The notes: a model not told the origin generated them from the letters alone. A DNA stretch of 64,000 nucleotides from Paenibacillus piri (GCF_004354045.1 NZ_SMRT01000003.1:248001-312000), one strand, 5' to 3'. Positions 27,639-37,795 are shown, counted from the first letter of the stretch. Numbers and translations: made by a program.

Positions 27639-29249
27639 ATGAAAGTATTGTTGGTGGACGATGATGTTTATGTCGTATCCGGATTAATAAATACGATTTC
27701 ATGGGAACGTCTCGGCATAGACGAAATCATTACCGCCCAGGATGGCGAAGAAGCGTGGGAGAAATTTCAACACGATCAGCCCGACCTGCTTATTACCGAT
27801 GTGTATATGCCAAGAATGAACGGGCTGGAGCTGATCAAAAGCATAAGAAAAGTCAATGCGGAGCTTCCGGTCATTATACTGAGCGGTTATGGCGAATTCA
27901 ACGATGCCAAAGAGGCGATCCATCTGAATGTATCGCAATACATTTTGAAACCGTCCGTTTTTACCGAAATCGAAACCGTATTGGAAGCCGTAATCAACGA
28001 GATGAAGGTTGCCGAGAAGAAGGAACAGTATTTCCACGGTCTGCAAAGTCAATTAGAGCAGAGCATCCCCATTTTAAGAGAACAATTTTTATTCGACATG
28101 ATTACCGCAGGCATGAGACAGCAAGATATTGGCGACAGCAGGATACGGTTTCTTCATTTGACGAGCGACGTATTTGACGGCGGACTCGTCATGAGCCTTA
28201 TGATTTTCAAAGACGGCAATATGAAGACCGAGCTGGAAAGAGACTGGCAGTTATATAAATTTGCCGCTTATAATATCGCCCAAGAAATTGTCGCCAAAAT
28301 GGGCAATGGCTATGCACTTCGTTATATGGAGGATCGGCTGCCCATCTTTTTGTACGGATCAAAGGAAGCGACCAGGCAAAGGGCCAGGCAAATTTCCGAA
28401 GCGCTTATCGGAAGTATCGGAACTTATCTGGAGCTGGATGCGAATGTCGGCATTGGCCGGTGGTATGAGCAATTTACGGCGTATCCGGTATCCCACAAAG
28501 AGTCTCGCGATATGCTGGCGATGGTCGAATACGAGGGCTACCGGCATGTATTCGATGCCGAAGAAACAAAGGAATTTTTTCCGGAGAAATGGCCAAGTTA
28601 TCCTATAGAACTAATCCGACAATTGTCCGAAGCTTTGCTGCGGACCGATCGTGACAGCGTGGCGGAAAAGTGGGAGCGCATAGAGCTGATGCTATTCAAA
28701 GAAAACGGCGCTTCCCTGAAATATACGAAAACTTTATGCATCAGTATGATCAGCAGTATTGTCTTAAACACGATAGCCGAAGAAGCCGCAGCCTTTGATG
28801 TGAATCATCTGGCTCCTTTTTTGCAAAGAATCGAGTCCGCGCCGACAGGCCTATCCTTAATGAATCAAATCCGGACTATATTGGACGAGCTGCTGGAGCT
28901 GCTCGAACAAAAATATAGCTCGGTGAAGCAGCGTTCTTATGTGCAATATGTAAAAAAATATGTCGCTGAAAATTATGACGGAAATGTTTCTTTTAGTCAG
29001 CTTGCCTATGATTTGCAATTAACCAGAAACTATTTGAGCAGCATATTCAAGCGCGAGACAGGCGATAATTTTACGGACTATTTAACCCGTTACCGAATCG
29101 AGCGGGCGAAAGAGCTGATGAAAACGCAGCGCTATATGATTTATGAGATTGCCGAGATGGTAGGCTATTCCGATCCTGCTTACTTCAGCCGAGTCTTCAA
29201 GCATGCAGTCGGAATTAGCCCCACCGACTATGCCATAGGGAAAAAATAG
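27639..29249 (+). CDS. Response regulator, YesN-type (receiver plus AraC DNA-binding domain)
   Basis: This 536-residue protein has a receiver domain at 1-120 with acidic pocket VDDD, the phosphorylated Asp in LITDVYMP and Lys in ILKPS. A long linker region follows, and an AraC-type double helix-turn-helix is at the C-terminus (about 430-530, ending YSDPAYFSRVFKHAVGISP). When phosphorylated by its partner kinase it likely activates the importer genes at 21361-24472. It starts 12 bp after the kinase stop with GAGGTG as binding site. Confidence 0.92.
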   Translation: MKVLLVDDDVYVVSGLINTISWERLGIDEIITAQDGEEAWEKFQHDQPDLLITDVYMPRMNGLELIKSIRKVNAELPVIILSGYGEFNDAKEAIHLNVSQYILKPSVFTEIETVLEAVINEMKVAEKKEQYFHGLQSQLEQSIPILREQFLFDMITAGMRQQDIGDSRIRFLHLTSDVFDGGLVMSLMIFKDGNMKTELERDWQLYKFAAYNIAQEIVAKMGNGYALRYMEDRLPIFLYGSKEATRQRARQISEALIGSIGTYLELDANVGIGRWYEQFTAYPVSHKESRDMLAMVEYEGYRHVFDAEETKEFFPEKWPSYPIELIRQLSEALLRTDRDSVAEKWERIELMLFKENGASLKYTKTLCISMISSIVLNTIAEEAAAFDVNHLAPFLQRIESAPTGLSLMNQIRTILDELLELLEQKYSSVKQRSYVQYVKKYVAENYDGNVSFSQLAYDLQLTRNYLSSIFKRETGDNFTDYLTRYRIERAKELMKTQRYMIYEIAEMVGYSDPAYFSRVFKHAVGISPTDYAIGKK

Positions 29250-29447
29250 GGCAAGCCGTCTCGAAACGGTCAAAGAAACGGGCGAGATCGTATTGGCGGG
29301 TCAAGGCAGCGGCTGCATACGCGAGATTACCCCCAAGCGAAAGTGCAGGAGCGTGCTCTTTTTTTTGAGCGGACGGGCAGGTCAGATTAATTACAATTTT
29401 TTATTTGGTATGTTAAAATATTACAAAATGAAAAGGAGGAATGAGTC

Positions 29448-29843
29448 GTGGGTCATTCAGAATTGAATAGTTCGATTGTGATTGATGGAGACATTGAAAC
29501 CGTTTGGAATGCTATTACGGATAAGGACAAGCTTTCGCAATGGTATGCGCCGGGCTCGCCTTGGGAAATTCCTAATCTGAAAACCGGGGGAAAAGTCACT
29601 TTTACGTTAATGCCCAGTGCCCATAATAATCTGACAGAGGAGCTTCCTATGTCCTTGACAATTAGGAATGTGAGTATTAATCAGGAGTTTTCCCTCTATT
29701 TGGACTCACAAGAAACTCTTATATCTTTTAGGCTGGAAGAAGCGGGTAGCGGAACGAGAGTTACAATGAATTTGGCAGGCTTCGATCAATCGTTGGCAAA
29801 TTTGAAAGCTTTGGTCGAAGGAAAGGAACTGCCTTATATTTAA
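29448..29843 (+). CDS. SRPBCC/AHSA1-domain protein
   Basis: This 131-residue single-domain protein of the START-like helix-grip fold begins with the typical strand and helix (IVIDGDIETVWNAITD) and WYAPGSPWE. Such proteins bind hydrophobic or aromatic ligands or act as Aha1-like cochaperones; function cannot be set more closely. AAAGGAGG precedes the GTG start at 29448. It seems to be a single-gene unit; GCTGCC (29864) and GGCAGC (29883) form a weak hairpin after it. Confidence 0.75.
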   Translation: MGHSELNSSIVIDGDIETVWNAITDKDKLSQWYAPGSPWEIPNLKTGGKVTFTLMPSAHNNLTEELPMSLTIRNVSINQEFSLYLDSQETLISFRLEEAGSGTRVTMNLAGFDQSLANLKALVEGKELPYI

Positions 29844-29983
29844 TATAACGAGAGCTCAGTAGGGCTGCCGCGGAGCCTTCCGGGCAGCTTCATTTTCAAT
29901 CTATGCTTTTAAAAGAATAACGACTTAGGAGAGCATGCTGCTGCCAGCAAAAGCTCGCGACATGAATGTAGTTTGACGCTTAC

Positions 29984-30496
29984 TTAGGAACGACCCAGCG
30001 AGTAACGCAGCTGAATGACGCCGCTGCCAAGCGCTTTGAAATCGAGCAGCTGCACATCCTTGTACTGGTAGTTGTCTTGATCGGTCAATAGATTAAGCCC
30101 TTTGCCCTCCAACACAGGTGCCACATTGAATATCAGCTCGTCGACAAGCCCGTGGCCCAGACATGCGTTGTGCAAATCCGCACCGCCCGCGATAAGGGCT
30201 GTTTGATGGCCTTTTTCTTGCAGGTAGCTCAAGGCTTCCTGCGGCGACCCCGCAACTGTGACACCGGGCAGTTCCTTTATGCTTGCAGAAACCACGACGA
30301 TGTCCATACCGGCAAAAGCTCCCCCGCCGCCGCTTGCCCTCATGCCCTCGAAAGTTCGACGTCCGACAATGAAATTTCCGGCAGCTTTGGCATGTGTCGC
30401 AAAATCGTCCAGCGCTTCCTGTTTGGGCGGATGCTCGGGGCCGGATTGTGCATAGTTGCCATTAGCGGTTAAGGTTGCCCAAAGAATAGTTTTCAT
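29984..30496 (-). CDS. Dihydrofolate reductase-family protein (RibD C-terminal-like)
   Basis: This 170-residue protein shows the DHFR/RibD-C fold: start MKTILWATLTANGNYAQ, the cofactor motif VGRRTFEGM near residue 55, and IAGGADLHNACLGHGLVDE near residue 115. These small reductases use NADPH on unknown substrates and are often next to HxlR or other redox regulators. The ATG at 30496 follows TGAGGAGGAA; upstream in-frame ATGs lack such a site. It is divergent from the HxlR regulator gene. Confidence 0.82.
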   Translation of the reverse strand: MKTILWATLTANGNYAQSGPEHPPKQEALDDFATHAKAAGNFIVGRRTFEGMRASGGGGAFAGMDIVVVSASIKELPGVTVAGSPQEALSYLQEKGHQTALIAGGADLHNACLGHGLVDELIFNVAPVLEGKGLNLLTDQDNYQYKDVQLLDFKALGSGVIQLRYSLGRS

Positions 30497-30703
30497 ATAA
30501 TTCCTCCTCATTCCATTCATAGTTCAATAAGTTACAAGTAGAATCTTGAAGCCCTTCTCCAAACCATTATCCCCTTTATGGTGCCGTTCGAGCAGCCGAA
30601 CGATAATGATGTTGCTATTGGACCTTTGTACAAGGCTGCTTGATCTGAAACAGTCGATTTCCTCCCCTTTCACAATAGTAGCGGTCTATGGTACATTTGA
30701 AAA

Positions 30704-30736
30704 GTAGTTACAAAAAAGTGCAGTAGTTTCAAAAAA
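30704..30736. promoter_or_regulatory. Direct repeat before the HxlR gene, candidate operator
   Basis: GTAGTTACAAAAAA (30704-30717) and GTAGTTTCAAAAAA (30723-30736) are near-identical direct repeats 19 bp apart in the divergent intergenic region. A related AGTTACAAGTAG occurs near 30530. They could be binding sites for the adjacent HxlR regulator. Confidence 0.5.
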
Positions 30737-30756
30737 TGAACCAAGGGGGAATATTA

Positions 30757-31110
30757 ATGATCGATCCAGCATGTCCTGACGCAATCGAACCTGTTCTGGA
30801 GATTTTAGATGGCAAGTGGACCCTTCTTCTTCTGCGCGATTTGTTCAATGGCATCAAACGGTTTGGGGAGCTGCGTCGTTCGCTGCATCCAATCAGCCCG
30901 AAAACCTTGACAGACCGGTTGCGCATGTTGGAGGAGAAAGGAATCGTGACGCGTACTCTTTATCCCGGAGTCCCTTTGCACGTCGAATATGAACTTACCG
31001 AACGCGGGCAGCGTCTCCAACCTATTTTTGCTGCAATGAGGGCGTGGGCTCAGTCGGAAGGGACATGTCCCAAAAAAGAGGCAAGCGAGTCGCTATTGCT
31101 AAAACAATAA
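30757..31110 (+). CDS. HxlR-family winged-helix transcriptional regulator
   Basis: This protein of about 117 residues has the HxlR landmarks: a Cys near the start (PACPDAIEPVLEILDGKWT), LLLRDLFNGIKRFGELRR in the recognition wing, and SPKTLTDRLRMLEEKGIV. Many relatives sense electrophiles or aldehydes through the N-terminal Cys and control a divergent oxidoreductase, which fits the DHFR-like gene at 29984. I prefer the ATG at 30757, which follows AAGGGGGA, over an upstream ATG at 30736. Confidence 0.85.
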   Translation: MIDPACPDAIEPVLEILDGKWTLLLLRDLFNGIKRFGELRRSLHPISPKTLTDRLRMLEEKGIVTRTLYPGVPLHVEYELTERGQRLQPIFAAMRAWAQSEGTCPKKEASESLLLKQ

Positions 31111-31276
31111 CGAGGGGAACTTTCCGCTCCCGGGGGTGATAAGTCCGGGTGTACCGCCGTTCTTTGGTCGCGAAATGTTGACAGACCGCCTGTTTTCAGA
31201 TAGCGTTATCATAAAAGCCCGATTGGCCGGCTTTGGTCAAGGAAGCTTGGTGAAACATAAGGAATCGAGGTAAGCT

Positions 31277-32485
31277 ATGAGATCAGCCAAAGGCGAAAAC
31301 AGCCGTAAAAATATTAATCAATATACGATCATTCAGCTGATTCGTGACAATGGTCCGATGACGAAGGCGGAAATGGCCGCCAAAACAAATTTGACGTTCA
31401 CGGCGATTAACAATATCGTAGAGAAATTGACCAATCAGCATTTTATCCGCGAAGCGGGCTATGACCTTTCCAGCGGAGGACGGAAGCCGGTGCTGCTGGA
31501 ATTGAACGCCGACGCGTTGTACGCGGTTGGCGTTCACGTCAGCGCTTCCACCTTAAAAACGGCTGTAATCAATTTTTGCGGCGTCCCCGTTTCGGCTGCC
31601 GAGGCGAAGCTGGAAAGCGGCACCGACCGGGATACGATTATGAAGCAGATCATTCGTGCCGTGGAATCGGTCATTGCCGCTTCAGGGGTAAATAAGGAGC
31701 AAATATCGGGCATCGGCTTGGGCGTACCGGGACCTCTCGATCCGTATAACGGGATTGTGCTTACGCCCCCCAACATCCCCGGGCTTGCTTCCGTCCCGGT
31801 ACAGCAATTGATGCGGGATCATTTCGGGCTGCCCGTCATGATCGATAAAGACGCCAATGTGATGGCGCTTGGCGAATTGTGGTTCGGCAGCGGTCGGGGG
31901 TTCAACAATCTGCTCTACCTGGACGCCGATCTCGGGATTGGCAGCGGGTTGGTATTTAATCGTAAAATCCATCAAGGGTTCCCTTACGGAGCCGGCGAGA
32001 TCGGCCACGGCACGATCGACTTGGACGGTCCGAAATGCAATTGCGGCAACTACGGCTGCTTGGAAACGGTTGCTTCGGGTATGGCGATTATACGCCGGGC
32101 CGGGGAAGAAATACGCCGCGGAGTCGGCACGGCGCTGTCCGCTTTGTACGAAAGCGGAGAAGATGCGCTCGATATTCGGCACATTATCGAAGCGGCCCGG
32201 GAAGGGGACCGGCTGGCCGTCAATATTTTGGACGAATCGGCCAGATACTTGGGCATCGCTCTGGCCAATGCGATTAATTTTCTCGCTCCGGAGACGGTTA
32301 TTATTGGCGGCCTGCTCGTAAACGGGCAGCATTCGTATTTTGAGAAGGTAAAATCTATTGCAGTATCCAGAAGCTTTGCCACGTTCCATAAATCGATTGT
32401 ACTGCAGCCTTCCTATCTGGAGGGGGCCGCCGGCATTACCGGAGCGGGCGCGCTTATTTTCGAGGAACGATTATCCAAAGAGTAA
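31277..32485 (+). CDS. ROK-family transcriptional repressor (XylR/NagC-type)
   Basis: This 402-residue protein has an N-terminal winged helix (about 15-70, MTKAEMAAKTNLTFTAINNIVEKL) and a ROK sugar-binding domain with the zinc motif CNCGNYGCLE and the ATPase-like LGVPGPLD. Such proteins release their operators when bound to a sugar or sugar phosphate. It precedes an operon with its own ROK kinase and an alpha-mannosidase, and the promoter between them is flanked by palindromic sites. A possible promoter of the gene itself has TTGACA at 31178-31183. Confidence 0.9.
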   Translation: MRSAKGENSRKNINQYTIIQLIRDNGPMTKAEMAAKTNLTFTAINNIVEKLTNQHFIREAGYDLSSGGRKPVLLELNADALYAVGVHVSASTLKTAVINFCGVPVSAAEAKLESGTDRDTIMKQIIRAVESVIAASGVNKEQISGIGLGVPGPLDPYNGIVLTPPNIPGLASVPVQQLMRDHFGLPVMIDKDANVMALGELWFGSGRGFNNLLYLDADLGIGSGLVFNRKIHQGFPYGAGEIGHGTIDLDGPKCNCGNYGCLETVASGMAIIRRAGEEIRRGVGTALSALYESGEDALDIRHIIEAAREGDRLAVNILDESARYLGIALANAINFLAPETVIIGGLLVNGQHSYFEKVKSIAVSRSFATFHKSIVLQPSYLEGAAGITGAGALIFEERLSKE

Positions 32486-32530
32486 TCCCACGATCCGTCG
32501 CTGTATGCAGCGGTCTGCTCAAATATTAAA

Positions 32531-32629
32531 CTAACTTCAAAAAGATTCATAAAAAATGATTAATCCCCATAGACAATAGCGCTTACATCGAATATAATGC
32601 AAAGTATACCGCGGTGTTTTTGAAGTTAA
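32531..32629. promoter_or_regulatory. Inverted operator-like arms flanking the mannosidase operon promoter
   Basis: CTAACTTCAAAAA (32531-32543) and TTTTTGAAGTTAA (32617-32629) are inverted copies differing at one position. They sit on either side of the promoter at 32570-32598, a geometry that allows repression by bridging. The adjacent ROK regulator is the obvious candidate. Confidence 0.6.
32570..32598 (+). promoter_or_regulatory. Sigma-A promoter of the ROK kinase/mannosidase operon
   Basis: The -35 is TAGACA (32570-32575), one mismatch from consensus, the spacer is 17 bp and the -10 is a perfect TATAAT (32593-32598). Transcription would begin near 32605, about 190 bp before the first gene. 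Confidence 0.8.
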
Positions 32630-32647
32630 TTGAATAACGTTTTTGTA

Positions 32648-32670
32648 CTTATTAAACTATAGTTAATAAG
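32648..32670. promoter_or_regulatory. Near-perfect 23-bp palindrome downstream of the promoter
   Basis: CTTATTAA (32648-32655) and TTAATAAG (32663-32670) are perfect inverted arms around ACTATAG. A+T-rich palindromes of this type are typical of ROK repressor sites. It would act as a roadblock operator in the leader. Confidence 0.6.
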
Positions 32671-32796
32671 ATGAGATGAGAGTGAGTCAAGCGGCTTTGC
32701 CGGAATGCAGGGTAGGCTTTCAAAACCAACGTAATAATTGCATTCTGCAAGCTGCGGCCATCAAAATATGGATACGGAACGTACTGGGAGGGTATT

Positions 32797-33789
32797 TTGT
32801 CAAAAATGGATATGTACGCCGGAGTAGATATCGGAGGCACTAAATGTGCCGTCACATTGGGCCATTCCACAGAAAACGGTATTGAACTGTTAGATAAAGC
32901 CTCATTTCCGACAGCCCCCGCTCCGACGGCAGCATTAAAGTGTGCGATAGACGAACTTGACCGGCTGTTTAGCAGGAATCCGGCAGCAAGAGAACACTTG
33001 AAGGCGATAGGAGTCAGCTGCGGGGGGCCCCTTGATTCCGAACGGGGGCTTATCTTATCCCCGCCCAACCTGCCTCTTTGGAGCAAGGTGGACGTCGTTA
33101 GCCCGCTGGTCGAACATTTCGGAGTGCCTGCGGCTCTGCAGAACGACGCCAACGCCTGCGCGCTGGCCGAGTGGCTGTGGGGTGCGGGAATCGGCAGCCG
33201 CAATATGATTTTCCTGACCTTCGGTACAGGTATGGGAGCAGGGCTTGTTCTTGACGGGCGGTTATATTCCGGCACGAACAATCTTGCGGGCGAAATCGGG
33301 CATATTCGCCTCGCCGAGCAGGGCCCTGTCGGACATAACAAGGCCGGTTCCTTTGAAGGATTTTGCAGCGGAGGAGGCATTAAGCGGCTGGCGCAGGGGA
33401 TTGTGCAGGAGCAGCTCGAAGCCGGCGGGGAGCTCCCGACGTTTTGCAAAAGCGCCGAGGCGATCGAATTGATTACGACAAGAGACATTGCGGATGCGGC
33501 GCTTGCGGGCGACCGGCTGGCCCTTCAAATATTCCAGGAGGTGGGGCGAAACCTCGGACGCGGGCTGTCCGTCTTGATCGACATTCTCAATCCGGATAAA
33601 ATTGTGATCGGCAGCATTTATAACCGGCAAAAAAAGCTGATTGAGCCTTACATGATGGAGGAACTGCACAAGGAGGCGCTTCCCGGCGCCTTGGCGGTTT
33701 GCGAAATCGTTCCGGCCGGGCTTGGAGAGCAGGTCGGCGATATGGCGGCCCTATCCGTTGCCAGAACGCTGCATTTGAGCCAGTCTTGA
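32797..33789 (+). CDS. ROK-family sugar kinase lacking the usual cysteine zinc motif
   Basis: This 330-residue protein has phosphate-binding VDIGGTKCAVTLG at the start, ISCGGPLDSERG, QNDANACALAEW with the catalytic Asp region, and FGTGMGAG. It should phosphorylate a hexose with ATP. The CxCGxxGCxE zinc motif expected after GHIRL is absent; that stretch reads EQGPVGHNKAGSFEGFCSGGG. The first codon is TTG at 32797 after GGGAGGG; an ATG at 32806 is an alternative. It is the first gene of the mannosidase operon. Confidence 0.85.
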   Translation: MSKMDMYAGVDIGGTKCAVTLGHSTENGIELLDKASFPTAPAPTAALKCAIDELDRLFSRNPAAREHLKAIGVSCGGPLDSERGLILSPPNLPLWSKVDVVSPLVEHFGVPAALQNDANACALAEWLWGAGIGSRNMIFLTFGTGMGAGLVLDGRLYSGTNNLAGEIGHIRLAEQGPVGHNKAGSFEGFCSGGGIKRLAQGIVQEQLEAGGELPTFCKSAEAIELITTRDIADAALAGDRLALQIFQEVGRNLGRGLSVLIDILNPDKIVIGSIYNRQKKLIEPYMMEELHKEALPGALAVCEIVPAGLGEQVGDMAALSVARTLHLSQS

Positions 33790-33830
33790 GCAGCTGCATA
33801 ACATGAAACGAAACGAAAGGATGAGTGGTA

Positions 33831-36323
33831 ATGGCATCTAAAACCGATATTCATATGATAGGGAACGCGCATTTGGACCCGGTATGGCTCTGGCAGTGGC
33901 AGGAAGGCTATGCGGAAATCAAGGCGACATTCCGTTCCGCGCTGGATCGTCTGCGGGAGTTTCCCGATTTCGTGTTCACCTGCGCGGGCGCGGCATACTA
34001 CAGATGGGTAGAGGAGAACGCCCCGGAGATGTTCGAGGAAATTCGCGAACGTATCAAGGAAGGACGATGGGTCGTTGTCGGAGGCTGGTGGATTCAACCG
34101 GATTGCAACCTTCCGTCGGGCGAATCGTTTGTGCGGCACGGCTTGTACAGTCAGCGATACTTTTTGGAAAAATTTTCGGTCATGGCCCGGGTCGGCTACA
34201 ACGTAGATTCATTCGGACATCATGGCATGCTCCCGCAAATTTTAAAGAAAAGCGGCATGGACGCTTATGTGTACATGCGGCCCAACGAGCAGGAGAAAAG
34301 CATGGATCGCAGCCTGTTCTGGTGGGAGAGCATCGACGGCAGCCGGGTAATGACCTTCCGCATTCCGTTCAGCTACGGCAACTGGGCGAGCTCCGACAAG
34401 CATGAAGACCCGTTCAAAGGAAAGGTTCAGGATGTGATGGCTTTAGCGGATCAGGACGGTCATAGCTTCATGAATTTTTACGGAGTCGGCAATCATGGCG
34501 GAGGACCGACCATTGCCAACCTGCAATCAATTCACAGTCTTCAGCAAACATACGGAAGCGATAAAATAAAGCTCAGCTCGCCGAACGCCTATTTTGCGGA
34601 AATGGAACGGATCGGCGCAGAGCTCCCTGTTTTCCGCGACGACCTGCAGCATCATGCGAGCGGATGCTACTCCGCGCATTCGGAGACGAAAGCGTTAAAC
34701 CGGAAAGCGGAGCACCGGCTGCTGACCGCGGAAAAATTCAGCACGATCGCCTATCGTCAATTGGGCTTGGCTTATCCGGAACGCGAGCTTCGCCGGGGCT
34801 GGGAAAATGTCATGTTCAACCACTTCCACGATATTATGGGCGGTTGTTCGATCAAAGAGGCTTATGAGGACGCCCGGGACTCGTACGGGGAAGCGCTGCA
34901 TACGGCTGCGGTTTCTCTGAATGCCGCCCTGCAAAAAATTTCGTGGTCCATCGATACGATGAAGGACGGCATCCAGGCTTTAAGCAAGGACATGGATTGG
35001 GCGCTTTGGGAGCAAAAGGACGAAGGCATACCGCTGGTCGTGTTTAACCCGTTGTCATGGGAGGTTCATGCGCCAATTCATGTCAATAAGACGGTCAAAG
35101 GAATAACCGATGATCAGGGCGCAGCCGTTGATCTTCAGGTGGTACGGGGATCGAGAACGAACCGGACCGATAAATACGATACGCTGTTTATGGGAAAAAT
35201 CCCCGCTATGGGATACCGGGTCTATTGGATTTATAAAGAAAAATCATTTTCGCCTGCTCCATCCGGGCAGCTCGCAGCCGACCGCAACGTGCTGGAAAAC
35301 GATTGGTACCGGCTTGAATTGGAAGCGCATACCGGGCATATCGCGAGCCTTTTTGACAAACAAAACGGCGTCGAGGTATTTAACGGCAAAGCCGCCGTTC
35401 CGGTTGTCATTGACGAGCATCATTGTGATACTTGGGCGCATGGCATTTTCGAATTCCGCAACGAAGTCGCCAAATTCGGCGATGCGGACATTAAGCTGAT
35501 GGAGCAAGGTCCATTGCGGGCAAGGCTGCGTGTTGTCAGCCGGTATAACCGTTCCGTGCTGCGGCAGGATTTCATTCTCTACAGAGACAAGCCGGGCATC
35601 GAGGTCAAAGTAAAGCTTGACTGGAGAGAGGAGCATAAGATGCTGAAGCTGTCTTTCCCTGCTCGTATTGCCGATCCGAAGGCTGCCTATGAAATTCCGT
35701 ACGGTCATATTGAAAGACCGGTTAACGGGGAGGAGGAGCCTGGCCAGCAGTGGCTGAGCGTAACGGGGGTTCATGCGGATGGAAGCTTGGACAGCTACGG
35801 TTTGACGCTCGTGAACGATGCCAAATACAGCTTCGATGTTAAAGATAACGATATGCGGATGACCGTCGCCCGGGGAGCGATATTTGCCGATCATTACGGC
35901 GACAGGGATGAAGAATGCGAATTTATGGATCAGGGCATACAGCAATTCGGCTATGCGCTTATCCCCCACGAAGGGGACTGGCGGACGGGGGATGCGACCA
36001 GAAAAGCAATGGAGTTCAATGTCCCGCCTGTATCGATCATTGAAACTTATCATAAGGGCGCTCTGCCTCAAAGCTCGGAGGGAATACGCATTTCGGCTTC
36101 CCATGTTATCGCCGCCGCATTCAAACGATCGGAGGACGACGACGGTTACATACTCCGCTGCTATGAAACAAACGGTCGGGAGGAAGTCGTCGAGATCGCC
36201 ATTCCGATGCTTGGCCGTACGTGGAACGTTCCATTTGGCAAATACGAAATTAAGACGCTGTTCATTCCCGACGATGCGGAAGCGGCTGTCAGGGAAGTCA
36301 ATATGCTCGAGCTGCAAGCATAA
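33831..36323 (+). CDS. Alpha-mannosidase, glycoside hydrolase family 38
   Basis: This protein of about 830 residues has the GH38 catalytic domain with metal ligands in NAHLDPVW (His14, Asp16), the nucleophile region NVDSFGHHG (Asp126) and a further ligand His in FNHFHDIMGG, followed by the mid and C-terminal beta domains. It lacks a signal peptide and so acts in the cytosol on imported mannosides. The ATG at 33831 follows AAGGATGAG; a GTG at 33825 is possible. It sits between the ROK kinase and the importer genes in one operon. Confidence 0.92.
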   Translation: MASKTDIHMIGNAHLDPVWLWQWQEGYAEIKATFRSALDRLREFPDFVFTCAGAAYYRWVEENAPEMFEEIRERIKEGRWVVVGGWWIQPDCNLPSGESFVRHGLYSQRYFLEKFSVMARVGYNVDSFGHHGMLPQILKKSGMDAYVYMRPNEQEKSMDRSLFWWESIDGSRVMTFRIPFSYGNWASSDKHEDPFKGKVQDVMALADQDGHSFMNFYGVGNHGGGPTIANLQSIHSLQQTYGSDKIKLSSPNAYFAEMERIGAELPVFRDDLQHHASGCYSAHSETKALNRKAEHRLLTAEKFSTIAYRQLGLAYPERELRRGWENVMFNHFHDIMGGCSIKEAYEDARDSYGEALHTAAVSLNAALQKISWSIDTMKDGIQALSKDMDWALWEQKDEGIPLVVFNPLSWEVHAPIHVNKTVKGITDDQGAAVDLQVVRGSRTNRTDKYDTLFMGKIPAMGYRVYWIYKEKSFSPAPSGQLAADRNVLENDWYRLELEAHTGHIASLFDKQNGVEVFNGKAAVPVVIDEHHCDTWAHGIFEFRNEVAKFGDADIKLMEQGPLRARLRVVSRYNRSVLRQDFILYRDKPGIEVKVKLDWREEHKMLKLSFPARIADPKAAYEIPYGHIERPVNGEEEPGQQWLSVTGVHADGSLDSYGLTLVNDAKYSFDVKDNDMRMTVARGAIFADHYGDRDEECEFMDQGIQQFGYALIPHEGDWRTGDATRKAMEFNVPPVSIIETYHKGALPQSSEGIRISASHVIAAAFKRSEDDDGYILRCYETNGREEVVEIAIPMLGRTWNVPFGKYEIKTLFIPDDAEAAVREVNMLELQA

Positions 36324-36394
36324 CCCGTCTCAAGGCAGGGTCTGAGAAACAAGGCAATTATTGTTTTAAAATAATAACCGGAGCGTGATGGAAA

Positions 36395-37795
36395 GTGAAA
36401 AGAATGAAACCTATCGGTACCTGCTTATTCATTGCAGCCATGCTGCCCTCACTCGTTGGCTGCTCGCAGCCGGCTGCGAACAATTCACCAAAAAATGCCG
36501 AGGCTGGAGGCGCCGCTCCCAAAACGGCTACGCTCAAAATCGCCTATGGCGAATATGGCGATACGAAGCCGATCAAGGAATGGCTGGGTGCGGCGAAAAA
36601 GCAGTTCGAGGAACAGCATAAAGGGGTAACGCTCGAATATGTCCCGATTAATGCGGGCGGCAACGATTATTATACGAAATTGACCTTGATGCTCAGAAGC
36701 GAGCAGACATCCCCGGATTTGGTCTACGAAGACTCTTTTATGATCGGTCCCGATGCGAAAGCCGGTTATTTGCAGCCGATTCCAGGCATTGAACAATGGT
36801 CGGAATGGAGCTCGTTCTACCCCGCGATGCAGGATATCGTGAAGGCGGATGGCAAAGTATACGGCGTTATGAATAATACGGACGTACAAGTGATTTATTA
36901 TAGCAAAAAGCTGTTCGAAAAAGCGGGACTTCCAACCCAGTGGCAGCCGAAAAACTGGCAGGAAATTATCGATGCCGGCCAGGCGATCAAAAAGCTGGAT
37001 TCCAATCTGGTTCCGATATGGCTGTATGCCGGCAAAGCGCTTGGGGAAGCTTCAACGTTCCGTGGATTCCAGGTATTTCTGCTGGGAACGGAAAATACGA
37101 TGTACAACTACGACAGTAAAAAATGGGTGACCGGCGGCAAAGGGTTCGATAAAACGTGGAAATTCCTTGAGCAAGTGACAAAATTGGGATTGCTCGAGCC
37201 GCAAAAATATTGGACGAATACGAATGCCTCGTCTATCGTGAACCGGGAGCTGATGCCGAAGCATCAAGTGGGAATGGTGTTCGACGGCAGCTGGATCGGA
37301 AGCAACTTTTTACCTACAGGACCGCAGCCTTGGGCGGAAGGCTTCGATGAGTACGGAGTAGCCAAAATTCCGACCTCGGATGGCCAAAACCCGTCCTTCA
37401 CCAATCAGTCCGGCGGCTGGGCGCTGTCGATCAGCGCGAAGTCCAAAAATGCGGACCTTGCGGCCGAATTTATTAAAGTGGCTTCCAACAAGGATAACCT
37501 TGCGCTGTACAACAGTCTGAAAGGCTCCATTCCTCCGAGAAGCGATGTCGAATCGCATCCGGTCATGCAAAAAGGGCTGGAAACCAACAAATGGTTAAAA
37601 GAATCGATTAAATATGTAGCCAATACGCATTACCGTCCTTCTATAGAAGGATACCCGCAAATTTCCGAAGTTATAGCGCGCCTGACAGGAGATATCGCCC
37701 AAGGCAGCGCGACTGCGGAGCAAGCTGCGGAACAATATGCGAAAGAGGTAACGAAGATCGCCGGTGCGGACAAAGTGGAGACTGCGACAAAATAA
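36395..37795 (+). CDS. Sugar ABC transporter substrate-binding lipoprotein of the mannosidase operon
   Basis: This 466-residue lipoprotein has lipobox LVGC with lipidated Cys23 and a family 1 binding domain starting TLKIAYGEYGDTKP. It probably captures a mannose-containing oligosaccharide, given the GH38 gene just upstream. The GTG at 36395 follows CGGAGCG; an ATG at 36404 is the alternative. A long hairpin lies between this gene and the first permease. Confidence 0.88.
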   Translation: MKRMKPIGTCLFIAAMLPSLVGCSQPAANNSPKNAEAGGAAPKTATLKIAYGEYGDTKPIKEWLGAAKKQFEEQHKGVTLEYVPINAGGNDYYTKLTLMLRSEQTSPDLVYEDSFMIGPDAKAGYLQPIPGIEQWSEWSSFYPAMQDIVKADGKVYGVMNNTDVQVIYYSKKLFEKAGLPTQWQPKNWQEIIDAGQAIKKLDSNLVPIWLYAGKALGEASTFRGFQVFLLGTENTMYNYDSKKWVTGGKGFDKTWKFLEQVTKLGLLEPQKYWTNTNASSIVNRELMPKHQVGMVFDGSWIGSNFLPTGPQPWAEGFDEYGVAKIPTSDGQNPSFTNQSGGWALSISAKSKNADLAAEFIKVASNKDNLALYNSLKGSIPPRSDVESHPVMQKGLETNKWLKESIKYVANTHYRPSIEGYPQISEVIARLTGDIAQGSATAEQAAEQYAKEVTKIAGADKVETATK